Assembly: GCA_965153355.1 (NCBI GenBank)
Contig: OZ231128.1
Span: 31,620,001-31,684,000, forward strand
DNA: 64,000 bases
DNA from: Flaccisagitta enflata
Taxonomy: Eukaryota; Chaetognatha; Sagittoidea; Aphragmophora
Reading direction: 5' to 3'
In this document: one piece after another, positions 32,306 to 41,898 of the stretch
How the letters are laid out: each line of letters opens with the position of its first letter
Position numbering within the stretch: position 1 is the first letter of the stretch
The notes under the pieces: generated by a model
Databases searched by the model: none
What the model saw: the letters and a program-made list of their open reading frames with translations, nothing else
What the model was told of the DNA's origin: nothing
Position numbers and translations under genes: made by a program

Positions 32306-32403
32306 ATGACACTGACGAAACTGGCAGTTCGTGGAAACCAGTTCGAACTGCCGATGGTGAGACCAAGAGCTTCCTCGGCAACATCGATTCCGATACCGTG
32401 AAG
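32306..32403 (+). CDS. Caspr/neurexin-IV-like receptor, exon 2 (discoidin domain, middle) on the opposite strand
   Basis: The acceptor is TTCTTTTTCAG|AT at 32305 and the donor AAG|GTGCGT at 32403. Reading begins in phase 1 and gives DDTDETGSSWKPVRTADG and KSFLGNIDSDTVK. This is the canonical discoidin continuation of a tyrosine-serine turn (W..V......F.GN.D) and picks up where exon 1 at 38802 stops. The 98-nt length brings the running total to 474 nt, phase 0, as the AAG donor requires. Because exon 1 is on the other strand, this exon cannot be cis-spliced to it in the order shown. Confidence 0.88.
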
Positions 32404-32521
32404 GTGCGTATAACCGCCGACTTACCAATCAACCCACGTCGTGTATAGCGACCAATTGACTGGCGGGTCAAACTGATGCACAGCTACTTTTTTAATTAGT
32501 TACATTTCTTTGTTAATGCAG

Positions 32522-32651
32522 GAAAACGAATTGGAGGATCCGATCATCGCCTCCCGGATCCGTATCAATCCAATCCGTTGGAACCATCACATTTCCATGA
32601 GGGTGGAAATCAAAGGCTGTATTTTCCACGCGTACACCGCCAGTTTCACCG
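32522..32651 (+). CDS. Caspr/neurexin-IV-like receptor, exon 3 (end of discoidin domain)
   Basis: The acceptor is TTAATGCAG|GA at 32521 and the donor ACCG|GTATCT at 32651. It reads ENELEDPIIASRIRINPIRW, then ISMRVEIKGC, which is the classic discoidin C-terminus (ARYIRI.P..W...I..R.E..GC). The cysteine at about residue 191 would pair with C40 of exon 1. It ends in phase 1 and an in-frame TAG lies just past the donor in the intron, supporting this splice site. Confidence 0.9.
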
Positions 32652-32750
32652 GTATCTACTAGATGATGTTGGATTTTACATGCATTGCCTTTTCCCTAAA
32701 TTCTTCTCACACGGCATTGACATTCTTTTACAATCTTTCCTTTTCATCAG

Positions 32751-32848
32751 GCGTGAATTACATCACTCGCGAAATCACTTCAGACGAACTGAAGATTAAG
32801 GATGAACGGAACCATCTTCGCCTTCGATTCCGTACCATCCGTCCTCAA
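32751..32848 (+). CDS. Caspr/neurexin-IV-like receptor, exon 4 (linker and start of laminin-G 1)
   Basis: The acceptor is CTTTTCATCAG|GC at 32750 and the donor CAA|GTGAGT at 32848. It starts in phase 1 (G+GC, glycine) and reads VNYITREITSDELKIKDERN followed by HLRLRFRTIRPQ, the first strands of a laminin-G domain (the RFRT..P.G signature continues in the next exon). It ends in phase 0. The intron that follows is 1.96 kb and is filled by a ~160-bp tandem array, a 19-bp satellite and an A/T-rich block. Confidence 0.88.
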
Positions 32849-32911
32849 GTGAGTACTTGATCCACATTGCAGTGTCGTCAATAAATGCCGCTCGGTTGTC
32901 ATGAATGTGCT

Positions 32912-32942
32912 TTTTGTCCCCGACGAAAAGTTTTCGTCGGTG
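32912..32942. other. T-run plus perfect 10-bp-stem hairpin
   Basis: TTTTTGTC then CCGACGAAAA-G-TTTTCGTCGG (32920-32940) with a one-base loop, followed by GATGGACCCGATCGTG and GTCTGTCTGTTCG. It resembles the ends of families A and B in layout (T-run, GTCC, GC-rich hairpin) but not in sequence. Confidence 0.8.
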
Positions 32943-33099
32943 ACTATGTGATGGACCCGATCGTGTAGTCTGTCTGTTCGTTTGGCGTTTAAAACCTTCT
33001 CATATTTTTTGAACCAGACTTCAGAAGTTCATGAAACTTACCAGTGTTATCCATGTTTGTACCACTCAGTGTTTCTAAAACTTTTACTACCCTTTATCT

Positions 33100-33640
33100 A
33101 TTATTTTTGTAGTATTATTTTATTGACTTAGGCAATTTACATAAGTAAAGGGTAGTAAACCTATGTAATTTTTTTAAATGGTATACAAGAAAGGGTACTA
33201 AAACAACCTCATAAAATTTGATTAAACTAGTTGTTTATGAGATATTAGCTTATTTATGTAGTAATTATGTTAGGACTTAGGCAATTTACATATATAAAGG
33301 AAGTAGTAAAGGTATGTGAATTTTTTTCTTATTTGGTACAAGTAAAGGTAGTAAATAAACAACGCCTGCAAAATTAATTAAATCTGAAGTCTGTTTTATG
33401 AGATATTAGCTTATTTATGTAGTAATATGTTACTATGACTTAGGCAGTTTATATAGGCAAAGGGTTGCAAAGTTATGTGAATTCTTTTTTAATTTGGTAT
33501 ACAAGTAAAGGATATTTATTGAACTGCCCCTGCAAAATTCGAATTAAATCTGAAGTCTGGTTTATAAGATATTAGCTTATTAATGTAATATGTTACCAGG
33601 ACTCAGGTGATTTATATAGAAGATTGGAGTTGATGAATTC
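33100..33640. repeat. ~160-bp AT-rich tandem array in a receptor intron
   Basis: GACTTAGGCAATTTACAT-like words recur at about 33126, 33274, 33437 and 33600, with GAGATATTAGCTTATTTATG between. About 3.5 diverged units. Confidence 0.85.
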
Positions 33641-33701
33641 TTTTACTTGCTCATTTATTACATTCTGATTTTTCTTTAGGTTTGCCATCATGGATTTCAA
33701 G

Positions 33702-34206
33702 ATTCATCTTCAACTACTGTCATCATCTTCAATTACTGTCATCATCTTCAACTACTGCCATCATCTTCAACTACTGTCATCATCTTCAACTACTGTCATC
33801 ATCTTCAACTACTGTCATTCTTCAACTATTGTCATCATCTTCAATTACTGTCATCATTTCTACAACTGTCATCATCTTCAACTACTGTCATCATCTTCAA
33901 CTACTGTCATCATCTTCAACCACTGTCATCATCTTCAACCACTGTCATCATCTTCAACTACTGTCATCATCTTCAACTACTGTCATCATCTTCAACCACT
34001 GTCATCATCTTCAACTACTGTCAACATCTTCAACTACTGTCATCATCTTCAACTACTGTCATCATCTTCAACTACTGTCATCATCTTCAACTACTGTCAT
34101 CATCTTCAACTACTGTCATCATCTTCAACTACTGTCATCATCCTCAACTACTGTCATCATCCTCAACTACTGTCATCATCCTCAACTACTGTCATCATCC
34201 TCAACT
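33702..34206. repeat. 19-bp satellite
   Basis: TCATCATCTTCAACTACTG repeated about 26 times with few changes. All three frames are open because the unit has no stop codon in them; not a gene. Confidence 0.96.
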
Positions 34207-34460
34207 ACTAAATTTTTTTGAAAAAAATTTTTTGAAAATTTAAAAAAAAAAAAAAATTTTGAAAATTTTTTTGAGAATTTGAAAATTTTTTTGAAAATAT
34301 TTTGAAAAATTTTTAAAATTTTTGAAAATTTTTTTAAAAAATTTTTTTGAAAATTTTTAAAAGTTTTTGAAAATTTTAAAAAAAAAATTTTTTGAAAATT
34401 TTTTGAAAAATTTTTAAAATTTGTTTTTTTTTTTTTTGAATTTTTTTGAATATTTTTTTC
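34207..34460. repeat. A/T-rich low-complexity block (TTTTTGAAAATTTT)n
   Basis: Irregular repeats of AAAATTTTTTTGAAAATTT, self-complementary over much of the length. Confidence 0.9.
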
Positions 34461-34632
34461 TTAGATTTTTGTTGTCATTATCATTCACTGTTGTCATCAA
34501 TATCATCCACTATTGTTATCATTATTAAGATTTGTCATCATTAAAACAATATTGAATATTGAATATTTTTTTTCTTTTTTTCTTGAAATTGCTGTCTTGT
34601 CGTGTATCTCATCGAGTTGCGTTTACGCAACG

Positions 34633-34692
34633 AGAAAGCTTCAAAAATTGCAGTCCCCAGTCAGGGACTGTAATTTTGAAGCTTTTTGTAAC
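34633..34692. other. Long imperfect hairpin in an intron of the receptor
   Basis: GAAAGCTTCAAAAATTGCAG then TCCCC, loop AGTCA, then GGGACTGTAATTTTGAAGCT: a stem of about 22 bp. It lies 115 bp upstream of exon 5. Confidence 0.85.
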
Positions 34693-34805
34693 TTCTGAGG
34701 AATGCGAATTAATGCAGATTTGCGTATTCGACCGTTCATCCAACAAAATGTTAGGGTCTCGTGTCAATGTTGATATGTTGATATGTATTTTCAAATCTCG
34801 TACAG

Positions 34806-34935
34806 GGCCTTCTGTTTTACGCCACTAATCTGTGGAACAGTCGCGGTGATTATCTGGCCGTCCAAATCAAGGATGGCAGCGTTGTGGTCAGCCTGGATTT
34901 GGGTTCCACCCCTGATCAAGATGGGTCTACAACTG
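34806..34935 (+). CDS. Caspr/neurexin-IV-like receptor, exon 5 (laminin-G 1)
   Basis: The acceptor is CTCGTACAG|GG at 34805 and the donor ACTG|GTAAAA at 34935. It reads GLLFYATNLWNSRGDYLAVQ and IKDGSVVVSLDLGSTP, the central strands of a laminin-G domain (GLLFY....DYLAV....G.V..S.DLGS). It starts in phase 0 directly after the exon-4 glutamine and ends in phase 1. Confidence 0.92.
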
Positions 34936-35082
34936 GTAAAATAATGGATCTGTCAATAAGTGAATCTGTTGAAACTAGTTAACCTTGATCTTGCCCTATC
35001 ATCATTATCCACCAAACCCACTCTCATTCCTAAGATTATCATATTTCTCAACATCTATCTCATTTCCTTCCTTCCCCCTCAG

Positions 35083-35367
35083 TGGTTTGCGGTTCTCTTC
35101 TTGACGACAACCAATGGCACGACGTTGTCATCGACCGAGAATCGAAGAATATTTCCGTGACGGTGGATCGCCTTCGTGTCACCGGCGTTTCCAAGGGTCC
35201 ATTTACCGTCCTCGATATCGACGACTCCATCTCCATCGGAGGCGTGAAGAACCCCAACCAACGAGGCATTCTCGTGCAAGAGAACTTTCGAGGCTGCATT
35301 GAAAATGTCATTATGGGCAAAGCTGGCAAAGATGGCAAAGCTGGGTCCGCCGTTGATCTCATCGAAG
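35083..35367 (+). CDS. Caspr/neurexin-IV-like receptor, exon 6 (laminin-G 1, end)
   Basis: The acceptor is TTCCCCCTCAG|TG at 35082 and the donor GAAG|GTTGGT at 35367. It reads LLDDNQWHDVVIDRESKNIS, VTVDRLRV, DIDDSISIGGVKNP and ENFRGCIENVI. The WHDV.I.R, IGG and F.GCI.N motifs define the second half of a laminin-G domain as found in neurexins and Caspr proteins. A glycine/lysine/aspartate-rich stretch (MGKAGKDGKAGSAVDLIEG) leads into the next domain. Phases are 1 in and 1 out, consistent with its neighbours. Confidence 0.93.
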
Positions 35368-35452
35368 GTTGGTGGTCAGAACCATATGAAAACCACGAAT
35401 TCAAAGACGAATTAGACCTCGATCGTTACATTTGTTGTATTTGTTAATACAG

Positions 35453-35624
35453 GTGCGCAAAAGTCCCTGGAGGGATACAAAGCCGAGAACGGCGTTTCTT
35501 ACACCTGCGTCCCGGAGAAAGTGATTCCAGTCACATTCCCAACTGTCGAGTCTTACATGAAAATTAATCAAAATGATCCGAAACTGAACAACTTGCAAGC
35601 TCGTTTCGACATTCGCTCGTACAG
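35453..35624 (+). CDS. Caspr/neurexin-IV-like receptor, exon 7 (start of laminin-G 2); last plus-strand exon
   Basis: The acceptor is TTAATACAG|GT at 35452 and the donor TACAG|GTGACA at 35624. It reads GAQKSLEGYKAENGVSYTCV, then VIPVTFPTVESYMKINQND and NNLQARFDIRSY. This is the beginning of a second laminin-G domain (F....Y.....N...L...F.IR.Y). It ends in phase 2. I found no following exon on the plus strand before the family A repeat at 36.7 kb. The domain looks as if it should continue with the minus-strand exon at 12135, but that exon needs a phase-1 partner, so at least one exon (possibly very small) is not found. Confidence 0.87.
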
Positions 35625-35639
35625 GTGACAAGCTAATTC

Positions 35640-36720
35640 CGCGCAGAGCAATTGGGTCTTGTGTGTATTATTCTTCTAACCCTCAAATCGAAGGAAGATT
35701 TAAAGGAGTTAAGGTCCATTCTTATTTCAGGCTGACGGTCCAACCCCCGAAGTGGTAATTTTTCAAAGTGTGTTTTATCTGGATTTCTTACAGTTACCAT
35801 CAAACTTGATGTCTTAGGAGTCAGTAAAAAGGTTTCGTTTTGCTTAGCAGCTTATAAATTTTCTGTGAGCGCCAGTTATATTAAGGTATACAAATTGAGT
35901 GGAATCCAAATTAAAATCGACCAGTTTAAGGTCAATTTGATCACTACGCTTAACTCGTTTCTTTAAGAGTCATGTTCTTGCATCGAATTTTACCTCTGTA
36001 CCAAGTTTCAACTAAAGCGGAAAAAAAAATTCCGAGCCATATTAATTTTTCCCATATTTGGCCTAATTTTGACCAGTTTTTAGCCAATTTGGCCAGTAGA
36101 TATTTTTCTTAACCAATAACATTTAAGTTCAGCAATAGATAATACTCTCGTGAGTATCTTTTTCAAATTTCATCCAAATCGGAAGATAACTCAAATTTTT
36201 ATCGCTGTTTTAGCGCATTAATGTCATGATTTTGACCCTCGCGCTCGAGCGTCGAAACGTCGAAACCGTGTTAATTCTGAAGCATCTTTTAATTTTTACA
36301 TGAAGCCAGAGGTCGGAAAGGATACCAATCAACGCGAAAACAGCTTGAGCCATTCATAATATGCAAACTTAGAGCGGAAAACTACTTTTATCGAATTTAG
36401 AGGTCAATTCAAAGTTAGTCACATGGAAAACAGTGAGCGGACGTAGACGGGACAATTTAAAAGCGTCGAAACGTTGAAACCGTGTTAATTACTTATGGAA
36501 AATGCCGCTCTTATTCCGACAGATTGGGACATCGGAATTTCATGAAAATTCATTTGGGCAAAGCTAATGTCCTCTACAATCTAAGTAACAAGTAATACTC
36601 TCCGAGAAATGATTATACATTTAATAATTCAATATATTTTATTAATAATGTTTACTCTCTCTTAAACAGTGAATTTTCACGTCTATCCCATTCGAGCAGA
36701 GAGTCGTCAAATTGGTCAAT
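35640..36720. other. Non-coding between last plus-strand receptor exon and family A copy 4
   Basis: A good acceptor-like TTATTTCAG at 35730 is followed by only eight codons and a stop (LTVQPPKW). AGCGTCGAAACGT-GAAACCGTG occurs twice (36248, 36463). No laminin-G sequence found. Confidence 0.5.
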
Positions 36721-36725
36721 CTTTG

Positions 36726-37687
36726 AGGTTTTAGCATGCTAAAATCTTTACAAATCAAATACATATGTTAAGTCCTTCCATTTAGAGAAAACATACCAAG
36801 TTTACACCTAATCAGTTGAGCATCGCCAAAGTTATGAACTTTTTTCACTTTAAGGCTGGGAAAATGAGCTAGTTGGGTGGTGGGCCGGTTGTGGTTTGCA
36901 TGCTAAAATCTTCATGATTCAAATACTTATATTGAGTCATTATTAGAGACTATGCAAGGGGTTCAGCCAGATTGGTTGAAAAGATGCAGAAAGTTATGCA
37001 TTTCACTATTCGGCTGGTAGGCTGGTTGGGTGGTAGGCCAGTTAACCAGTTAGCATCTTTGAGGCTTTGAATTCTAAATTGTATATGTTAGATCCTTCAT
37101 TGAGGGACCACATGCTAAGTTTTAACCAAATCGATTAATAAGAGGTCATGCAAGCGTTTTCACTTTACAGTACAGTACTAGGCTGGGATTTGGGTGATGA
37201 CCAGTTCTGGCGTTATGCTAAATCTTACACAATTCAAATATGTTCAGATCATCGTTTTAGAAAACTACCTTTAAGTTCAACCGTCAGTTAATGCAAAAGG
37301 ATTATCGTTTTTCATTTTTTGGTGTGGCTGGTTGGGTGGTAGGCCGTTTTGGGTTGCATGCTAAAATCTTTCAATACATATGTTAGTCCCTCCATTTAGA
37401 GACTACATATAAGTTTCAATCAAATCGGTTGAAAAATGCCAAAGTATCATTTTTCACTTTTAGGCTGGTAGGCTGCCAGACCGGTTGGGTGGGTCGAGAT
37501 CGGCCATCGCACATATAAGCGAAACCCTAGTACAACTTTCCTCCAAATATGAAGCAAATCGGTCAAGGCGTTCAAAAGTTAGCCCATTTTTAAAAGTGTG
37601 GACAACGACGACAACAACGACGACGACGACACCCACCCGCCTCGAATTATAGTCCGCGTCGGAATGGTATTCCGTCGCGGACAAAAA
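36726..37687 (+). repeat. Family A composite repeat, copy 4 (5' truncated, with hairpin end)
   Basis: Consists of about four diverged ~163-bp units (GAGTCCTTCCATTTAGAG, GGCTGGTTGGGTGGTAGGCC) and a full 3' module with the ACGACGACGACACCCACCCG run, ending in the hairpin 37652-37682 and AAAAA. No minisatellite is present. Confidence 0.87.
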
Positions 37688-37714
37688 GTAATTTCGTAGC
37701 AAAAAGCAAAAGTC

Positions 37715-38185
37715 TCAAGTAGCTAAATAGATGCTCGAGTATCTAAAGGAAATCATCAAAAGTATCTAAATTAGTAGCTGGTAGCTAAACGCCTTTTTTT
37801 GGTAGCTAAGCACTAGGGTGGTCCCGAACTGGGTCAAATTTCAAATATTGATATACTTGAGCCCTTTGCACAAATGTCCAATAAAAAAAGGATTTCTCAC
37901 AAGCTGGGGTGTGAAATCAAACAAGAAACCTTGTCGGCAAAACTATAGGGTTGCTATGGGGATTTTTTTATTGCCATAGGAAGCCTATAGTTTTGCCGCC
38001 ATGGTTTAATCTTCAAATTCAGACCTCTCCTTGTGGGAAAACCTTTTTTAGTACATATATGCAAAAAAAACTAAAGTATATCATTTTTTAAAATTTGACC
38101 CTATTTCGTGACCACCCTACTAAGCACCCCTCTGTAGTAGCTTAATTCAGCTACCTAGTAGCTAAGTTGGCGACCGAGACTGGGA
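37715..38185 (+). repeat. Family D fragment interrupted by a hAT-like element
   Basis: AGTAGCTAAATAGATGCTCG, AAGTATCTAAATTAGTAGCT, then the 37814-38119 insertion, then CTACCTAGTAGCTAAGTTGG and CGACCGAG. It is a diverged right end of family D. Confidence 0.6.
37806..38127. mobile_element. hAT-like non-autonomous element with 8-bp target-site duplication
   Basis: The 306-bp element 37814-38119 begins TAGGGTGGTC and ends GACCACCCTA, with the inverted similarity running on into GGGTCAAATTT/AAATTTGACCC. It is flanked by the identical 8-mer CTAAGCAC (37806-37813 and 38120-38127). An 8-bp duplication with TAGGG-type ends is characteristic of hAT transposons. There is no transposase. Confidence 0.88.
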
Positions 38186-38801
38186 GTCCGGGACAGTCAG
38201 CGTACTTCAAAGCATCGACATCCAAAACGCGAAACAGGAGTCAATTCCAACACAGAGCTTTAATTTTTTCTTCTTATACAACCTTTCAAACAGAACTCAA
38301 AGATACTTGAAAGTAAAGAGATTTTAGAATCAAATCAGTCATACTAGCTTTTCTTCGTTTTCATGAGGCGATTTATCATAATGGAAAGAAATATTGATAC
38401 GATGATGAGAAAGTACTCTTTTCTTGTATAAGAATGTTCAATGGTTTGTGTAAAACTAAAAACTACAATATGCAAATGAGGACAACGTGAAGGAAACACC
38501 CACGAAGATTTCACCAAATTTACACATTGGCCGATCTTTGTTTGTTTCTTTGGTTTCTTTGGTTTCTTTTTTTTTCACTCCTGTATTCCCCCAGGCCAGC
38601 CATATCTCCCGCACTTAGCGCTCACCTGTTGCGTAGCGTTGCTACACAGAATCGGCACCTCTGTCCATTAACACTGCTGATTAGCTGACTAGCAAAATCT
38701 TTCAATAAAGAAATATATGAGACGAGACTATCCATGGTATCGCTAAGAATATATATCAGGGCTGAAACCATAAACATTTCAATTAGCGATAGACCACCTA
38801 C

Positions 38802-39177
38802 CCGAGTAGTCGACTCTGTACTCCTGCACCCACTCGTTGCCGCGGTCTCGACCTTGGGTGAGTATGTGGGTAATATAGCGCGGACCACCCAACCGGATCT
38901 CGAGATATTGAAAGAAGTTGTTGTCGTTGGAAGTCCAAGCGTTTTTCCCGTGCAGTCTAGCGTTGGAAGCCTTTCGTTGCGAATTGGCGTAAGACGTAGC
39001 CGTAATGGCGCTGTCAGGAATACTGCCATTTTGGACGCCAAGCGCCTGGACTTCGCGACAAACGTCTTTCACAGCGCCGGGAGAGGCGACAGACACGAGG
39101 CAACATAGGAGGAATGATAAAATCACGAAACGGGAAAACGAAAGGTCATAACACAAATTTTGTCGTGGGTCCAGCAT
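38802..39177 (-). CDS. Caspr/neurexin-IV-like receptor, exon 1 (signal peptide, first half of discoidin domain)
   Basis: Caspr/neurexin-IV proteins are single-pass cell-adhesion receptors of septate-type junctions and neuron-glia contacts, with an N-terminal discoidin (F5/8 type C) domain followed by laminin-G domains. The ATG at 39177 opens a signal peptide (VILSFLLCCLVSVAS, cleaved near residue 31-33). The discoidin domain then begins at C40 with the family landmarks SIPDSAITATS, NNFFQYLEIRLGG, ITHILTQGRD and WVQEYRVDYS. The donor is TCGG|GTAGGT at 38802, ending in phase 1 with a lone G. No continuation exists downstream on the minus strand. The missing half, starting with exactly the two bases needed (AT, giving Asp), is on the plus strand at 32306. 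An upstream in-frame ATG at 39222 would add 15 residues before the signal peptide and is less likely. Confidence 0.9.
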
Positions 39178-40253
39178 TGTTTTTTTTTTGTGATGCAAGG
39201 GTTTATGTTTATTAACTTTCAAGCGCGTACAGTTCCTCCACCACTAAGAGATCTTTTGTCGTCGGTTTTATCGTTGCAGCATGATCGATGTAAAAAGTAG
39301 CATCACACAGACTTCTGTAAACGAAATTGAAGATGGTAGCGACAGGAAAACCTTGAACCCATTACGCTAAAAGGCTATAGATACGCTCCACAAACGCCGA
39401 CCTAATCGCGATTTCTCCCTTTTGAACTCCAACGTGCTACGCGCAAACTACGAGATTTTTCACCCATCTTCATTCACCCCCCGCCCCTCCCCCCGCTCTC
39501 ATCCATAGAGAATATCGAAAGGATGATTGCGAAAAACAACCGACGCAGTTAAGAGGGCTTGAGCTGCTTGAAAATCAAATAATATCCCAGGTAATATGTA
39601 TTCTGCCAAGGGTCAAGGTCGCTTAATCAGAATGAATGACTAAGGAATTAAAAATCATGCATAAAAGTTTATTTTCTCCTTCTTCCGACTAGATGATGAC
39701 CAACAACTACAACTATTAATCGCGCGTAAGTTATTAAAGAATATTTGTCACGTCGCTTCTACCGTAAAATTCATGCGCAAAAAATGGGAAATTCTGGAAA
39801 GAAACGTGTATCGAGATACATCATTTGTTACAAAGCTTGAATACTTTTTCAGGCACCATTATTTCGTGTCCCACTATTTCTCTCGAAAAAAAAACCAGAC
39901 ATACGTATTCTGAAAGTTAAACTGATATCATATTTCACGGCGATCGAGTTCCAGGAATGGTGATGCAAAAGTAGGCGATCCTTTATATTTGCGATATTGA
40001 GATCTCCAGAAGATACATACAAGAACACAAAGGGAAAACTTCTGTCCGAATTGGAAACCTAAATGAATTGGAAGGCATCTCGCTAGCCAAACAAGAACAC
40101 TCGAAGCGAGAGATTACGAAAAAAAATCCGTTGGATACTGGAAAATTGAGTAGTTTGTTTTCTTTCGCACAGAAAAAAGAAACTCAAATCAGGCACTTAT
40201 GAAATTGAGAAATAGCAACAAGATTCCACTACAAATTTGCAGTTTTTCTCAGT
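39178..40253. other. Intergenic between calnexin stop and receptor start
   Basis: 1.08 kb that must hold the calnexin 3' UTR and receptor promoter. A minus-strand AATAAA lies at about 39668-39673. No repeat family recognised. Confidence 0.5.
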
Positions 40254-40773
40254 TCAACCGTCCAAAGCGCTTTTTTTGGGCTTTTCTCCGTCAAGCGCTG
40301 CCGTGCTGGCGTCGCCGCTTCCGCCGACGTCAGCCGTCTCCGCGTCTCCGCTTCCGCCGACGTCAGCCGTCTCCGCGTCGCCGCTTTCGCCGACGTCAGC
40401 CGCCTCAGCGTCGCCACTCGGCACCTCTTCCACCTCGTCCTCATCCGACGAGATGATGTCTTCGTCTTGGCCCTCGCCCTCGGGAGGCGATTGGTCTCCT
40501 TCCACCTCATCTTCGACGACGTCGTCTTGGGTTGGCTCGTCGGTTTTCTTCCGTCTGGCGGCGTCGGCGGCGGACTCGTCCTCTTCCGGGTCGGAGCCGC
40601 GACAGCAGAGGAGGTAGATGACGATGACGGGAAGCAGAGCCACGATGACGTAGACCGCCCACATGACGGGATTCTCGTTGGCGATACGCAGCAAAGCCCC
40701 AAATGCAGACTCGCCCGATGGAGATGCCGCCGCTTCTAAAGAAGACTTCAAATCCCAAGTCTCGGCCGTAAAT
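40254..40773 (-). CDS. CANX: Calnexin, exon 5 (transmembrane anchor and acidic cytosolic tail)
   Basis: The acceptor is TTCCCTAAG|A at 40774. After FTAETWDLKSSLEAA the exon encodes a transmembrane helix at about residues 467-489 (VMWAVYVIVALLPVIVIYLL) followed by two cysteines, a juxtamembrane position that is palmitoylated in mammalian calnexin. The ~115-residue cytosolic tail is strongly acidic. Near the end it carries an 11-residue tandem repeat, DAETADVGGSG and variants, encoded by a 33-bp DNA repeat. The protein ends KPKKSALDG, so the RKxRRE-type retention signal known at vertebrate calnexin C-termini is absent or displaced inward. The stop is at 40254-40256. The next gene on the same strand starts only 1.08 kb away. 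Confidence 0.94.
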
Positions 40774-40849
40774 CTTAGGGAAGGAAGATCAGAGTTGTGT
40801 AAAAGAAGGACAGGGAGATGGGCAGATCGGATGTTAACAAGAAAGGCAG

Positions 40850-41480
40850 AATGACGATAGGCAGATAGGCGGATGGAAAGATAAGCGGATAGAAAGATAG
40901 ACAGATAGAAAGACAGGCAGATAGAAAGACAGGCAGATAGAAAGACAGGCAGATAGAAAGACAGGCAGATAGAAAGACGGGCAGATACAAAGACGGGCAG
41001 ATACAAAGACGGGCAGATACAAAGACGGGCAGATAAAAAGACAGGCAGATAAAAAGACAGGCAGATAGAAAGACAGGCAGATAGAAAGACAGGCAGATAG
41101 AAAGACAGGCAGATAGAAAGACAGGCAGATAGAAAGACAGGCAGATAAAAAGACAGGCAGATCAAAAGACAGGCAGATCAAAAGACAGGCAGATAAAAAG
41201 ACAGGTAGATAGAAAGACAGGCAGATAGAAAGACAGGCAGATAGAAAGACAGGCAGATAGAAAGGCAGATAGAAAGACAGGCAGATAGAAAGACAGGCAG
41301 ATAGAAAGACAGGCAGATAAAAAGCCAGGCAGATAAAAAGACAGGCAGATAGAAAGACAGGCAGATAGAAAGACAGGCAGATAGAAAGACAGGCAGATAA
41401 AAAGATAGGCAGATAGAATAATGCAGATCGGCAAATAGAGGGATAAGCAGAAAGACAGATAGAAAGTCATAAACTTTAAA
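40850..41480. repeat. 16-bp satellite in calnexin intron 4
   Basis: AGAAAGACAGGCAGAT repeated about 35 times, becoming irregular (GACAG/GGCAGATAG) up to about 41830. It occupies most of the intron between exons 4 and 5. Long open frames of the FYLPVFLSACLSICLS type read through it on the minus strand and are not coding. Confidence 0.95.
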
Positions 41481-41898
41481 ATAAAGGTCGGTAGAAAGAG
41501 AGGCAGATAGAGGGGTCGAAAAAACGAGGCACACAGATTGACAGCAAGGCAGGCAGATAGGAAGAGCGATAGAAAAAACCGAGGCAGATAGATAAAAAGC
41601 AAGGCAGAAAGATAGCAAAGTAAGCAGGATGAAAGGCAGACAGGAGGAAAGGCAGACATGAGGGATGGCGGATAGGAGGTAAGGCAGACAGAAAGGTAAA
41701 CAGATAGGCAGATAGACGGATAGAACCGCCGACCGCTAAGAAAGCTTACATATATGGAGATTTTTAAGCAGATAAGCGGACATATAGAAACGCAGACAGC
41801 TAGGCAGACAAATAGAAAGGCAAGCAGACAGACAGGCATACAATAATACAGACATGTATACGTGAGGACAAATACAAAATAAAATAAGCAAGATATAC

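Noticed and set aside
33682-34221. Plus-strand 179-codon frame (SSSSTTVIIFNYCHHLQ repeats)
   Set aside because: 19-bp satellite inside an intron of the receptor; three frames open.
35731-35754. Possible 24-nt microexon after exon 7 (acceptor TTATTTCAG, donor-like GTAATT)
   Set aside because: It would leave phase 2, not the phase 1 the next known exon needs, and its residues (LTVQPPKW) do not look like a laminin-G strand.
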